Assembly: GCF_016598615.1 (NCBI RefSeq)
Contig: NZ_CP066831.1
Span: 1,116,001-1,180,000, forward strand
Direction of reading: 5' to 3'
Length of the DNA: 64,000 nt
Source: Streptomyces liliifuscus
GTDB lineage: Bacteria > Actinomycetota > Actinomycetes > Streptomycetales > Streptomycetaceae
The notes under the pieces were generated by a model. That model searched no databases and was not told where the DNA came from. It was given only the letters and a program-made list of their open reading frames with translations. Positions 16,954 through 25,417 of this stretch are shown piece after piece. Positions within the stretch are counted from its first letter, which is position 1. Every line of letters begins with the position of its first letter. A program made the translations under genes and the position numbers.

Positions 16954-17192
16954 TTTCGCGCGGTTCCCGAGTGGCGGCCGTGGCTGTTTGGCTTTGACAT
17001 GCAGCGCGTGCTGCCAAGTTGCCCGGAGCATCACGAGGGTGCCGTCCGGGCGTTCCCCCCACCCGGCCTCCCTGACAGTGGGTCAGGTCTGAGCCGTCCG
17101 CGCCCTTCCCGAGTCCCGATGTCCCCGACACCACCCTGTTCAGCCATGTTCGTGCGCGTCCCCTCACGTCCGCTCATGCCTTGGGAGGAAAT

Positions 17193-18620
17193 GTGTCTGC
17201 CCCGGAAAGCTCGCCCGAAAGCGCCGCCGGGCCCACCGACGAGCATCGCTTCACCAGTCTCAGCACCCAGGCGGCGCGTCAGCTCGCCACCACCACCAAG
17301 TCCGAACCGCAGATGCAGGCCATCACCTCGCGATGGCTGCTCAAGATGCTGCCGTGGGTGGACATCAAGGGCGGCACCTACCGGGTGAACCGGCGACTCC
17401 AGCTCCGCGTCGGCCGGGGCCGGGTGCAGTTCGAGCAGAACGGCGCGGACGACATCAAGGTCATCCCCCAGACACTGACCGAACTGCCGGCCCTGCGCGG
17501 TTACTCCGACACCGCGGCCCTGAAGGAGATCTCCTCCCGATTCCGGGTGCGGGAGGTGCGCGCCGGCCAGATCATCTTCGACGCCGGGCAGCCCGTCACG
17601 GAGGCCTATCTGGTCGTCCACGGCCGGTTCACCCGCTACACCACCGGAAAGTACGGCGAGGAGGAGGTCACCGGCGTCATCACGGACGGCGACGGAATGG
17701 GGGACGAGGCGATCGGCCAGGCCGACCCCCTGTGGCTCAGCTCGGTGCGGGCCGAGACCGCGGGAGTGGTCCTCGCCCTCAACTGGGACACCCTGAGGCA
17801 GTTCGTGGACCGCACCCCGTCCCTCGCCGCGCAGCTGACCGCGTTCGCGGAGCAGCAGAGCAAACCCATGAACCGCAAGGGCGAGGCCGATGTCCCCGTA
17901 CAGGCGGGCCATGTGGGCGAGCCGATCCTCGCCGGCGGCTTCGTCGACTACGACCTCGTGCCCCGCGAGTACGAGCTGTCCCTCACCCAGACCGTGCTGC
18001 GCGTCCACACCAGGGTCGCCGACCTCTACAACCATCCGATGGACCAGACCGAGCAGCAACTGCGCCTGACCGTCGAGGAGATCCGCGAGCGCCAGGAGTG
18101 GGAGCTGGTCAACAACCGCGAGTTCGGTCTGCTGCACAACGTCGACTACGGCCAGCGCGTCAGCACGTACTCCGGTGCCCCCACACCCGACGACCTCGAC
18201 GAGCTGCTGTCGATGCGCCGCAAGACCCGGCTGTTCCTGGCCCATCCAAAAGCGATCGCGGCCTTCTTCCGGCAGTGCAACCGCCGTGGTCTGGTGCCAG
18301 GCACGGTGAACGTCGAGGGCCACGAGGTGCCCTCCTGGCGGGGTGTTCCGTTCTTTCCGTGCGGCAAGATCCCGATCAGTCCGCAGCACACCAGCAGCAT
18401 CATCGCGCTGCGCACCGGAGAGAAGGACCAGGGGGTCGTCGGTCTGCACCAGACCGGCATTCCGGAGGAGTTCGAGCCCGGTCTGAACGTGCGGTTCATG
18501 GGCATCGACACCACCGCGATCATGAACTACCTCGTCACCGCCTACTACTCGATGGCCATCCTCGTGCCCGACGCCGCGGGGATCCTGGAGAACGTCCAGG
18601 TCGGGCGGACCGCGGAATGA
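17193..18620 (+). CDS. Family 2B encapsulin shell protein with cyclic-nucleotide-binding insert
   Basis: 475 residues from GTG 17193, 5 bp after GGGAGGA. The flanking N- and C-terminal parts ([20 protein letters not shown] near 47-65; [10 protein letters not shown] at the end; [32 protein letters not shown] and [20 protein letters not shown]) are those of the HK97-like shell protein found beside 2-methylisoborneol synthase (EshA-type). Residues about 105-215 form a Crp-like cNMP-binding domain with [17 protein letters not shown] and a phosphate-binding cassette [19 protein letters not shown]. No helix-turn-helix exists, so it is not a Crp regulator. It starts a three-gene operon with its presumed cargo enzyme immediately downstream (ATGA overlap). 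Confidence 0.93.
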   Translation: MSAPESSPESAAGPTDEHRFTSLSTQAARQLATTTKSEPQMQAITSRWLLKMLPWVDIKGGTYRVNRRLQLRVGRGRVQFEQNGADDIKVIPQTLTELPALRGYSDTAALKEISSRFRVREVRAGQIIFDAGQPVTEAYLVVHGRFTRYTTGKYGEEEVTGVITDGDGMGDEAIGQADPLWLSSVRAETAGVVLALNWDTLRQFVDRTPSLAAQLTAFAEQQSKPMNRKGEADVPVQAGHVGEPILAGGFVDYDLVPREYELSLTQTVLRVHTRVADLYNHPMDQTEQQLRLTVEEIRERQEWELVNNREFGLLHNVDYGQRVSTYSGAPTPDDLDELLSMRRKTRLFLAHPKAIAAFFRQCNRRGLVPGTVNVEGHEVPSWRGVPFFPCGKIPISPQHTSSIIALRTGEKDQGVVGLHQTGIPEEFEPGLNVRFMGIDTTAIMNYLVTAYYSMAILVPDAAGILENVQVGRTAE

Positions 18621-19669
18621 GCGCACCGTCGGCCTCCGGTTCGCCGTCGCGGCTGCCCGGTCCGCCGAGCCTCGCCCGCAAGCCCCGGCGGGGCGGGGCG
18701 ATCCCCGGGCTGCGGTACCGGCCCGTCGCCCCCGCCGACCCGGCCAAGGCGGCCGAGGTCGACCGCAGGCTGGAGGAGTGGGCGCACGGGCTGGACCTGT
18801 TCCCGGCGGCGTGGACGGGGGACTTCTCGGGCTTCCAGTTCGGCCGGGCCGTCGCCCTGCAGCATCCCGGCGCGGCCGACCTCGAACGCCTCACCTCGGC
18901 GGGCAAGTTGCTCCTCGCCGAGAACCTCGTCGACAACCTCTACTGCGAGGTGGACGAGGGCAAGGGCGGCTCACCACGTGGGCTGGGCGGCCGGCTGATC
19001 ATGGCCCAGGCGGCGCTCGATCCGTACCACGGCACTCCCGAGCTGGAGGAGGAGTGGCGCCGCGGTGTACGGGCCGACGGGCCGCTGCGCTCGTACCACT
19101 TCGCGCTGCGGGACTACGCCGTCTTCGCCACGCCCAGTCAGACCGACAGGTTCGTGCACGACATCGCCCGACTGCACCTCGGCTACCTCGGCGAGGCCGC
19201 CTGGTCGGAGATCCGGTACGTACCCAAGGTGTGGGAGTACCTGGTGATGCGGCAGTTCAACAACTTCCGCCCCTGTCTGTCGATCGTCGACGCCGTGGAC
19301 GGCTACGAACTGCCCGAGGCCGTGTACGCGCGGCCCGAGATCCAGCGGATCACCGCTCTAGCGTGCAACGCCACCACGATCGTCAACGACCTGTACTCCT
19401 TCACCAAGGAGCTGGCCAGCGATCCGACCCATCTGAATCTGCCCCAGGTCATCGCCGCGAACGAGCGGCGCGGTCTGAAGGCCGCCTATCTCAAGGCGGT
19501 CGAGATCCACAACAGGATCATGGCGGCGTTCGAGGAGGAGTCGGCGCTCCTGTCCTCCACCTCACCCCTGGTCGAGCGCTACGCACAGGGACTGTCCGAC
19601 TGGGTGGCCGGCAACCACGAGTGGCACGCCACCAACACCCACCGCTACCACTTGCCCAACTACTGGTGA
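18617..19669 (+). CDS. 2-methylisoborneol synthase-type terpene cyclase (encapsulin cargo)
   Basis: 350 residues from ATG 18617. Class I terpene cyclase: the metal-binding NSE motif NDLYSFTKE is intact at residues 257-265. The first Asp-rich motif reads [11 protein letters not shown] at 105-115, whereas 2-MIB synthases usually have DDxYCEDEG, so the second Asp is Asn and one residue is inserted. The C-terminus has HRYHLPNYW. The N-terminal 45 residues are Pro/Ser/Arg-rich ([20 protein letters not shown]) and probably disordered, as expected of an encapsulin loading region, but much shorter than the roughly 100 residues I recall for the family. Expected reaction: 2-methyl-GPP to 2-methylisoborneol. 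2-methylenebornane is an alternative product. Confidence 0.88.
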   Translation: MSAPSASGSPSRLPGPPSLARKPRRGGAIPGLRYRPVAPADPAKAAEVDRRLEEWAHGLDLFPAAWTGDFSGFQFGRAVALQHPGAADLERLTSAGKLLLAENLVDNLYCEVDEGKGGSPRGLGGRLIMAQAALDPYHGTPELEEEWRRGVRADGPLRSYHFALRDYAVFATPSQTDRFVHDIARLHLGYLGEAAWSEIRYVPKVWEYLVMRQFNNFRPCLSIVDAVDGYELPEAVYARPEIQRITALACNATTIVNDLYSFTKELASDPTHLNLPQVIAANERRGLKAAYLKAVEIHNRIMAAFEEESALLSSTSPLVERYAQGLSDWVAGNHEWHATNTHRYHLPNYW

Positions 19670-19719
19670 AGCGCGCGGTACTGACACATCGTCACACGCA
19701 CCATCACGAGGAGCCACCG

Positions 19720-20598
19720 TTGACCACCGCCCCCCACGCACGCACCACTGCAGCCCCGGTGCCCACCCAGTCCACGTACCAGACCCGCGTCGCGGACTAC
19801 TGGAACGCCGAGGAGAACCCGGTCAACCTCGAACTGGGCAGGATCGACGACCTCTACCACCATCACTACGGCATCGGCGCCGCCGACCGGTCCGTGCTCG
19901 ACGAGGCCGACCCCGACCTGCGCAGGCAGCGGCTCACCGCCGAACTGCACCGTCTGGAGCAGGAACAGGCCGTGCTCCTCTCCACCCACCTCGGCCCTCT
20001 CTCCCCCGCCGACCGCGTCTTCGACGCCGGCTGTGGACGCGGCGGCGGCAGCGTGGTGGCGAACCTGCGGTACGACTGCCACGCCGACGGAGTCACCATC
20101 TCCGCGAAGCAGGCCGAGTTCGCCAACGCCCAGGCCCGCAAGCGGGGTATCGACGACAAGGTCGCCTATCACCACCGGAACATGCTGGACACCGGCTTCC
20201 GGTCGGGCGCGTACGCGGCGTCCTGGAACAACGAGTCCACCATGTACGTGGAACTGGACCTGCTGTTCGCCGAGCACGCCCGGTTGCTGCGCCGCGGCGG
20301 ACGCTATGTGACGATCACCGGCTGCTACAACGACGCCTACGGACGGGCCTCCCGCGAGGTGTCCCTCATCAACGCCCACTACATCTGCGACATCCACCCA
20401 CGGTCGGAGTACTTCCGCGCGATGGCCCGGAACCGGCTGGTGCCCGTCCACGTACAGGACCTCACCGCCGACGCCCTGCCCTACTGGGAACTGCGCAAGC
20501 AGGCCGACCACCTGGTCACGGGCATCGAGGAAACGTTCCTCACCGCGTACAAGAACGGCAGCTTCCAGTACCTGCTGATCGCGGCCGACCGCGTCTGA
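19720..20598 (+). CDS. Geranyl diphosphate 2-C-methyltransferase
   Basis: 292 residues from TTG 19720, preceded by GAGGAG at 5 bp; no other start codon with a ribosome site fits. The SAM-binding motif I is RVFDAGCGRGGGSVVANL at about 99-116. Family features include YWNAEENPVNLELGRIDDLY near the N-terminus, KRGIDDKVAYHHRNMLDTGF, the active-site segment SWNNESTMYVELDLLFAEH, and TGCYNDAYGRASREVSLINA. It methylates C2 of GPP to supply the cyclase encoded 50 bp upstream. The shell-cyclase-methyltransferase order is the known actinomycete 2-methylisoborneol (earthy odour) operon. It is followed at once by a terminator. Confidence 0.95.
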   Translation: MTTAPHARTTAAPVPTQSTYQTRVADYWNAEENPVNLELGRIDDLYHHHYGIGAADRSVLDEADPDLRRQRLTAELHRLEQEQAVLLSTHLGPLSPADRVFDAGCGRGGGSVVANLRYDCHADGVTISAKQAEFANAQARKRGIDDKVAYHHRNMLDTGFRSGAYAASWNNESTMYVELDLLFAEHARLLRRGGRYVTITGCYNDAYGRASREVSLINAHYICDIHPRSEYFRAMARNRLVPVHVQDLTADALPYWELRKQADHLVTGIEETFLTAYKNGSFQYLLIAADRV

Positions 20599-20616
20599 CG
20601 TACCACCGAAGCAGTC

Positions 20617-20649
20617 GGCGCAGACCGGTCATGGAACCCGGTCTGCGCC
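20617..20649 (+). terminator. Intrinsic terminator of the 2-methylisoborneol operon
   Basis: GGCGCAGACCGG (20617-20628) and CCGGTCTGCGCC (20638-20649) form a perfect 12-bp stem with a 9-nt loop, 18 bp after the methyltransferase stop. Confidence 0.85.
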
Positions 20650-20658
20650 GTGGCGACG

Positions 20659-20681
20659 GCCGGTGCGGGATGCGCACCGGC
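20659..20681 (-). terminator. Hairpin downstream of the ABC-F gene
   Basis: GCCGGTGC (20659-20666) and GCACCGGC (20674-20681) give an 8-bp stem with a 7-nt loop, about 37 bp beyond the ABC-F stop codon on the minus strand; a weaker terminator candidate. Confidence 0.45.
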
Positions 20682-20692
20682 GTCTTCTACAC

Positions 20693-20726
20693 GCTCACCG
20701 TCAACAAGGGCTCACCGTCAACAAGG
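20693..20726. repeat. Tandem 17-bp direct repeat across the ABC-F stop codon
   Basis: GCTCACCGTCAACAAGG occurs twice without spacer (20693-20709 and 20710-20726). The second copy contains the ABC-F stop codon (20718-20720), so the duplication has touched the end of the reading frame. Confidence 0.8.
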
Positions 20727-22355
20727 ACGGGGAAGTGTCAGTGGCAGGTGAGGCCAGGTGTGGATGTCGCGTTGCATCTGACGGTCGTGGGTGGCCAGGA
20801 CGACGGCCGCTTCGGTGGTGTGGAGAGCATCGGTGAGTTCGTCGACCAGGGCGATGGACAGGTGGTTGGTGGGCTCGTCCAACAGCAGGACGTGCGGGCG
20901 GGCGGCGAGAGCCAGGGCCAGGTCGAGACGGCGCTGCTGTCCCATGGACAGCTCGGCCACGGCCTTGTTGGCGTCGCGTGAGCTGAGCAGACCCAGCGCG
21001 CCGAGCCCGGTCACCTCGCCCTCCTTGAGGACACCGGTGCTGACCAGTCGCGCGGTGTGCTGGTGGTAGAGGTCATGGGCCCGCCGGTGCGTCGCTCGCG
21101 GCGACTCCTGTCCGAGCAGGTGCAGACGCAGCTTGCGCGAGCGGTGCAACCTGCCTGTGGTGGGGGCGAGTTGTCCGGCCAGGACGGACAGGAGCGTGGA
21201 CTTGCCCGCCCCGTTCGGCCCGGTGACGGCCAGCCGGTCGCCGGACGCCAGCGTCAGACCGGTCGGCCGGTCCAGCCGCCCGTCGACGGTCACCTCCTCC
21301 GCGCGCAGCAGGACGACGCCGGGCCGGGCGGGCAGCTCGGGCAGACTGAAGCGCTGCGGCGGGACGGGCGCGGTGACCTTGTGCTGCTCCAGGTCGTCCT
21401 GGCGCCGGTGGACGGAGCGGACCAGCGCACCGGCGCGGGTGGCCCGCGCGTGCTTGCCGGTGCCCTTGTCCGGGCGCCAGCCGCTGATCAGCCGGTTCTG
21501 CGATTCGGACAGGGCCTGCTTGAGGCGGGCGTGCTCGGTCTGCTGCAGCTCGTACTCCGCCTCCCACCGGACCAGTTCGGCCTCGCGGCCCTCGCGGTAA
21601 CCGGTGTACCCGCCGCCGTAGACGCGCGGGCTGCCGTCCCGGGTGGGATCGAGGTCGAGGATCGTGGTGGTCACGTCCGACAGGAGCGCCCGGTCGTGGC
21701 TGACCACGACGACACCGCCGGAGTGGGCGCGCAGCCTGGCGGTGAGGTACTCGAGACCCGCCAGGTCGAGATGGTTGGTCGGCTCGTCCAGCAGCAGGAG
21801 GTCGTACTCGGCGCCCAGCAGACAGGCCAGCCGGATCCGGTAGCGCTGTCCGACGGAGAGGTTGGCGAGGTGACGGGTGCGGTCGCTGACTGCGCCGAGC
21901 CCCGCGAGGGCGACATCGACCCGGCGGTCGGCGTCCCAGGCGTCCAGCGTCTGCGCCGCTTCCAGGGCGTCGGCGTAGTCCTGTTCGGCACCGGGCCGCG
22001 CTTCGGCGAGGTCCGTCGCGGCGGCATCCAGCTGTCGGAGGGCGGCGCGGGCGTCGGCGAGGTGCTCGTCGACGATGTCGCCGACCGTACGCTCGTCCTC
22101 GGCCGGCATCTCCTGCTCGGCCAGGGCCAGCGTGCCGACGCGATGCACGGTCCCCTCGTCGGGTGCCAGGATGCCGGCGAGTACGTGCAGCAGGGTCGAT
22201 TTGCCGCGTCCGTTCTCGCCGACGACGCCCCAGCGCGATCCCGGGGCGATCTTCATGTCGACCTGGTGCAGGACGGTGCGGCCTCCGCGGTCGACGCGGA
22301 CGCCCGTGCAGGTCAGCTGGGCCCGATCGCGGGCAGGCAGGTTGAGAGTGGTCAC
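20718..22355 (-). CDS. ABC-F family ATPase, probable ribosome-protection antibiotic resistance factor
   Basis: 545 residues from GTG 22355, preceded by GGAGGAAG. Two nucleotide-binding domains and no membrane segment. NBD1 has VGENGRGKSTLLHVLAGI and LLLLDEPTNHLDLAGLEYLT with signature LSVGQRYRIRLACLL. NBD2 has [19 protein letters not shown], signature LSMGQQRRLDLALALAARPH and LLLDEPTNHLSIALVDEL. A charged interdomain linker of about 80 residues contains ISGWRPDKGTGKHARATRAG. Both signatures lack the second Gly (LSVGQ, LSMGQ), as in Streptomyces resistance-type ABC-F proteins acting on macrolide/lincosamide/pleuromutilin-class drugs at the ribosome. A leader ORF and hairpin precede it, suggesting drug-responsive attenuation. 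Confidence 0.88.
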   Translation of the reverse strand: MTTLNLPARDRAQLTCTGVRVDRGGRTVLHQVDMKIAPGSRWGVVGENGRGKSTLLHVLAGILAPDEGTVHRVGTLALAEQEMPAEDERTVGDIVDEHLADARAALRQLDAAATDLAEARPGAEQDYADALEAAQTLDAWDADRRVDVALAGLGAVSDRTRHLANLSVGQRYRIRLACLLGAEYDLLLLDEPTNHLDLAGLEYLTARLRAHSGGVVVVSHDRALLSDVTTTILDLDPTRDGSPRVYGGGYTGYREGREAELVRWEAEYELQQTEHARLKQALSESQNRLISGWRPDKGTGKHARATRAGALVRSVHRRQDDLEQHKVTAPVPPQRFSLPELPARPGVVLLRAEEVTVDGRLDRPTGLTLASGDRLAVTGPNGAGKSTLLSVLAGQLAPTTGRLHRSRKLRLHLLGQESPRATHRRAHDLYHQHTARLVSTGVLKEGEVTGLGALGLLSSRDANKAVAELSMGQQRRLDLALALAARPHVLLLDEPTNHLSIALVDELTDALHTTEAAVVLATHDRQMQRDIHTWPHLPLTLPRPC

Positions 22356-22464
22356 GTTGTTCTTCCTCCGGAAGGAGGCACACGTCACCCCTGTGCGTGA
22401 GGGGTGGAGGCGAGCCTTCGATCTGACGAACGGCCAGGCCCTGAACAGGGCGGGACCGCGGGCG

Positions 22465-22497
22465 ACATCACGGCTCCCGGCGCCTCAGCTGTGATGT
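22465..22497 (-). promoter_or_regulatory. Hairpin overlapping the end of the ABC-F leader ORF
   Basis: On the minus strand ACATCACAGCT (22497-22487) pairs with AGCCGTGATGT (22475-22465): 10 of 11 base pairs, with an 11-nt loop that contains GGCGCC. It covers the last codons and stop of the leader ORF (stop 22470-22468), about 110 nt before the ABC-F start. This is the position expected of a structure that ribosome stalling would change. Confidence 0.5.
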
Positions 22498-22548
22498 GAG
22501 GAGCGGAGCCTGGGGCCCGGTCAGAGGTAGAGAACGTAACTCATGCAT
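22468..22548 (-). CDS. Leader peptide of the ABC-F gene (26 residues, contains a TTA codon)
   Basis: ATG at 22548 opens a 26-codon ORF (MHELRSLPLTG... ending QLRRREP) that stops 112 nt before the ABC-F start. TAGCCT, a good Streptomyces -10 hexamer, ends 2 bp before the ATG, so the transcript may be leaderless or nearly so. Codon 4 is TTA, which in Streptomyces is read only by the bldA tRNA, and codon 7 is the rare CTA. Such short ORFs precede many ABC-F resistance genes and control them by ribosome stalling. Existence of the peptide is inferred from position and structure only. Confidence 0.5.
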   Translation of the reverse strand: MHELRSLPLTGPQAPLLTSQLRRREP

Positions 22549-22613
22549 CCAGGCTAACAATCCGCCGCATGTGTCGCGACGGGTTTTCGGCGCACGGTGA
22601 TCGGCTGCGCCGC

Positions 22614-22643
22614 GCCGACTCCGCCTGCGCAGTCGGAGTCGGT
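22614..22643 (-). terminator. Terminator of the LacI gene
   Basis: CCGACTCCG (22615-22623) pairs with CGGAGTCGG (22634-22642), extendable by one G-T pair, with a 10-nt loop. It lies 38 bp past the LacI stop on the minus strand and separates it from the ABC-F leader. Confidence 0.6.
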
Positions 22644-22680
22644 CAGGCCAAGTCAGTCAGGCGAGGTCCGGCGGGCTCGG

Positions 22681-23712
22681 TCACGCGGGCTCGGCCGTCG
22701 TGCCGCGAATGACGAGTTGCGGGGGGAGTACGACCTCGCGGGGCTCGGTGCGGCCGTGGTCGAGGCGTTCGACGGCGGCGGCGACCGCGTGCCGCGCCTG
22801 TTCCTCGGCGTTCTGGCTGACGGTGGTCAGGTTGAAGCAGCTCAGCCGGGAGAGCGTGTCGTCGTCGTAGCCGGCCACGGACACCTCGCCCGGGACGGCG
22901 ACACCGGCTCGGGCGAGGGCCGCCAGGACGCCGATGGCGGACTGGTCGTTGTAGGTGACGACAGCGGTGGGCAGGGCGTCGCCGTCGAGGAGCTTGCGGG
23001 CCGCGCGTTCGCCCGCCGCCTCGGTGTGGTCACCGTGCAGGACCCGTATGTACGCGTCCAGGCCGTGGTGGCGCATGGCGGTGCGGTAGCCGCGGCGCCG
23101 GTCGGTGGCGATGACGCCCTTGCCACCGTCGACGTACGCGATCGCATGATGTCCGAGGCCCACCAGATGGTCCACGATCTGGCCCACTCCGTCGTCGTCC
23201 GCCGTGCGTACGACATCCAGGGCGGCGTCGGCGATCCGGCGGCCGACGGCGATGACGGGGGACTTGCGGTCGAGGGCGGCGAGGGTGTCGGCGGGGACGG
23301 TCGGACCGAGGAGGATCATGGCTTCGCTGCGGAAGGCCAGCAGGGTCTCGACGGCGGTGTGCTCGTCGCGGGTGCGGGTCTGGGTGCTCAGGACGAGGTC
23401 GTAGCCGACCGCCTCGGCTGCCGTGTGCAGGTGCTCGACCAGTTCGGCGTGGAAGGGGCGGTGGACGTCCACCATGACGCCGAGCAGCCGCGTGCGTCTG
23501 CTGGCCAGCAGGCTCGCGGTGCGGTCCACCTGGTAGCCGAGATCGGCGGCGGCCTTCAGGACCCGCTGACGGGTCCGCTCGCTGGGGCCGGACACACCGC
23601 GCAGGACGAGGGACACCGACGCCGTGGACAGCCCCACCCTCGCGGCCACGTCCTCCAGCCGGGGCCGCCTGCCCGTGCCGTTCCGGTCACGCGCGGAATC
23701 GACGTCATCCAC
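22681..23712 (-). CDS. LacI-family repressor, probable regulator of the inositol regulon
   Basis: 343 residues from GTG 23712, 5 bp after AGGGAGG. The LacI DNA-binding headpiece is PRLEDVAARVGLSTASVSLV followed by the hinge region GPSERTRQRVLKAAADLGYQ. The effector domain has LLGVMVDVHRPFHAELVEHL, VVTYNDQSAIGVLAALARAG and VSVAGYDDDTLSRLSCFNLT. Its start is 74 bp from the palindrome TTAAAGCGCTTTAA at 23786, of the AT-flanked CG-centred kind bound by LacI proteins. The same site precedes the iolC operon, and a near copy precedes the first ABC transporter. The effector is probably an inositol derivative (inference from the regulated genes). Confidence 0.92.
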   Translation of the reverse strand: MDDVDSARDRNGTGRRPRLEDVAARVGLSTASVSLVLRGVSGPSERTRQRVLKAAADLGYQVDRTASLLASRRTRLLGVMVDVHRPFHAELVEHLHTAAEAVGYDLVLSTQTRTRDEHTAVETLLAFRSEAMILLGPTVPADTLAALDRKSPVIAVGRRIADAALDVVRTADDDGVGQIVDHLVGLGHHAIAYVDGGKGVIATDRRRGYRTAMRHHGLDAYIRVLHGDHTEAAGERAARKLLDGDALPTAVVTYNDQSAIGVLAALARAGVAVPGEVSVAGYDDDTLSRLSCFNLTTVSQNAEEQARHAVAAAVERLDHGRTEPREVVLPPQLVIRGTTAEPA

Positions 23713-23748
23713 TGATACCTCCCTGAGCAATCTCCCCGCGCAACACCC

Positions 23749-23799
23749 TTGACACGCTCACGAAACGAGCCGATAGTACCAGGACTTAAAGCGCTTTAA
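23749..23799 (+). promoter_or_regulatory. Promoter with exact LacI operator before the second ABC operon
   Basis: TTGACA (23749-23754), 17-bp spacer, GATAGT (23772-23777), then TTAAAGCGCTTTAA (23786-23799), a perfect 14-bp palindrome at the expected transcription start. Outer AGGAC (23781-23785) and GTCCT (23803-23807) extend the symmetry with a 3-bp offset. The arrangement is classic for repression of the plus-strand operon and may also serve the divergent LacI gene. Confidence 0.8.
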
Positions 23800-23904
23800 A
23801 TTGTCCTGTTGTTCCAACGTAGCCAGCTCGGGAGCGCGAAACCCCATGGATCGCGCTCTCCGACTCCCCTGCCACAGCGTCTCGCGCGCCGGAGAGGAGC
23901 CTCA

Positions 23905-24165
23905 GTGAGGAAGCAGTCGATCGGAATCGGTGCCATCGGCGCCGGCATGGCCGACCGCAACCGCCCGGGCGGCTACGGCACTGCCTCGGCCGTGCATGGG
24001 ACCGGGGTGCCCGGCAGGCGCCCGGCCACCGTCGACGCCCACAAGGCGCTCGGCCGCGGCACGGTCCGCCGCCACGGCTCCCCGCATGCCGGTACCGGGC
24101 GCGGCTACGCCTTACGCGCCACGTTCCCGAAGCATCCGCACGCTCTCCACCCGACAGGGCCGTGA
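23905..24165 (+). pseudogene. Probable remnant of a Gfo/Idh/MocA oxidoreductase
   Basis: GTG 23905 follows GGAGAGGAG at a normal distance, so translation may still start. The first residues, VRKQSIGIGAIGAGMADRNR, resemble the N-terminal Rossmann motif of inositol dehydrogenases (compare VAVIGAGMAGRSHAAGYRNV at 36.5 kb). After about 30 residues the resemblance is lost: the frame becomes Arg/Pro/Gly-rich and ends at codon 87, where a real enzyme has 330-400 residues. I read it as a decayed first gene of the transporter operon, leaving about 600 bp between promoter and binding-protein gene. The region 24166-24397 shows nothing else. Confidence 0.4.
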
Positions 24166-24397
24166 AGGTCGAATCCGGGCACCACGAGGTCGACCGGATC
24201 GAGGGCCTGCGTCCGGACGTCGTCGCCCCCTGGCGTCACCAGGTGTCACCGGGTGTCACCGGAACCCGCCGAACCGGGTTCAGCCCGCTCTCCCCGCCCG
24301 TACCGCGACCCTGACCGAGGTGCTCGCGATCACCCCGGCCCAACCAGCAGCCGCGGCTCCAGATTCCCAACCAGATGCACAGTGAGGTGCACGAACC

Positions 24398-25417
24398 ATG
24401 AACCGCACATCCCTTCCCCGCTCCCGCAGAATCGTCCCCGCAGTGGCCGTGGCCGCCGCGGCCGCTCTGGTCCTCGCCGGCTGTTCCAGCAGTTCCGGTG
24501 GCAAGAAGGCCGAGGAGGGCTCGGGCGACGCGGCTGTCGGCAAGGCCGACACCCCCCGCATGACCATCGCGATGGTCACCCACGCGCCTCCCGGGGACAC
24601 GTTCTGGGACATCATCCGCAAGGGCGCCCAGGCCGCCGCGGCCAAGGACAACGTCAAGCTCATCTACTCCAGCAACGAGAACGCGTCGACGCAGGCCAGC
24701 CTCGTCCAGAACGCGATCGACCAGAAGGTCGACGGCATCGCGGTCACTCTGGCCAAGCCCGACGCGATGAAGGACGTCGTCGCCAAGGCGCGCAAGGCCG
24801 GTATCCCGGTCGTCGGACTCAACTCCGGCATGGACCAGTGGAAGGACCAGGGCCTGCTGGAGTTCTTCGGCCAGGACGAGCTGGTCGCCGGGGAGGCGTT
24901 CGGCGAGAAGCTCAACGAGACCGGCGCCAAGAACAACATCTGTGTCATCCAGGTCCAGGGCCACGTCGGCCTGGAGCAGCGCTGCGCGGGTGTGAAGAAG
25001 ACCTTCAAGGGCAAGACCACGAACCTGTACGTGAACGGCACGAACATGCCGTCCGTGAAGTCGACGATCAGCGCCAAGCTCAAGCAGGACACGTCGATCG
25101 ACACCGTGGTCACGCTCGGTGCCCCCTTCGCACTGACCGCCGTGCAGTCGGTCTCCGAGTCCGGCAGCAAGGCGAAGGTGGCGACCTTCGACCTCAACAA
25201 GGAGATGGTCAGCGCCATCAAGGGCGGTGACGTCGAGTTCGCGGTCGACCAGCAGCCGTATCTGCAGGGCTACTTGTCGGTCGACTCGTTGTGGCTCTAC
25301 AAGACCAACGGCAACTTCAGTGGCGGTGGCCAGGCGCCGGTGTTGACCGGTCCGGCGTTCGTGGACAAGTCCAATGTCGAGGCCATCGCGAAGTTCGCTG
25401 AGAAGGGCACTCGGTGA
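24398..25417 (+). CDS. Inositol/sugar-binding lipoprotein of the second ABC transporter
   Basis: 339 residues. The signal peptide has basic RTSLPRSRRIV, a hydrophobic core and lipobox LAGC (mature CSSSSGGKKAEEG). Type I periplasmic-binding fold: TIAMVTHAPPGDTFWDIIRK, the hinge segment VVGLNSGMDQW, and VEFAVDQQPYLQGYLSVDSL near the end. The first gene expressed from the 23749 promoter unless the upstream remnant is translated. It overlaps the permease gene by GTGA. The cargo is inferred to be myo-inositol or an isomer because the operon continues with iol genes under the same operator. Confidence 0.92.
   Translation: MNRTSLPRSRRIVPAVAVAAAAALVLAGCSSSSGGKKAEEGSGDAAVGKADTPRMTIAMVTHAPPGDTFWDIIRKGAQAAAAKDNVKLIYSSNENASTQASLVQNAIDQKVDGIAVTLAKPDAMKDVVAKARKAGIPVVGLNSGMDQWKDQGLLEFFGQDELVAGEAFGEKLNETGAKNNICVIQVQGHVGLEQRCAGVKKTFKGKTTNLYVNGTNMPSVKSTISAKLKQDTSIDTVVTLGAPFALTAVQSVSESGSKAKVATFDLNKEMVSAIKGGDVEFAVDQQPYLQGYLSVDSLWLYKTNGNFSGGGQAPVLTGPAFVDKSNVEAIAKFAEKGTR

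Noticed and set aside
17193..18620. Reading the encapsulin gene as a Crp/Fnr transcription factor
   Set aside because: The cNMP-binding domain is flanked by shell-fold sequence and there is no helix-turn-helix; position beside the 2-MIB cyclase fits a family 2B encapsulin.
20718..22355. Calling the ABC-F protein a drug efflux ATPase
   Set aside because: It has two fused ATPase domains with a charged linker and no membrane domain or adjacent permease, the ABC-F layout that acts on ribosomes.
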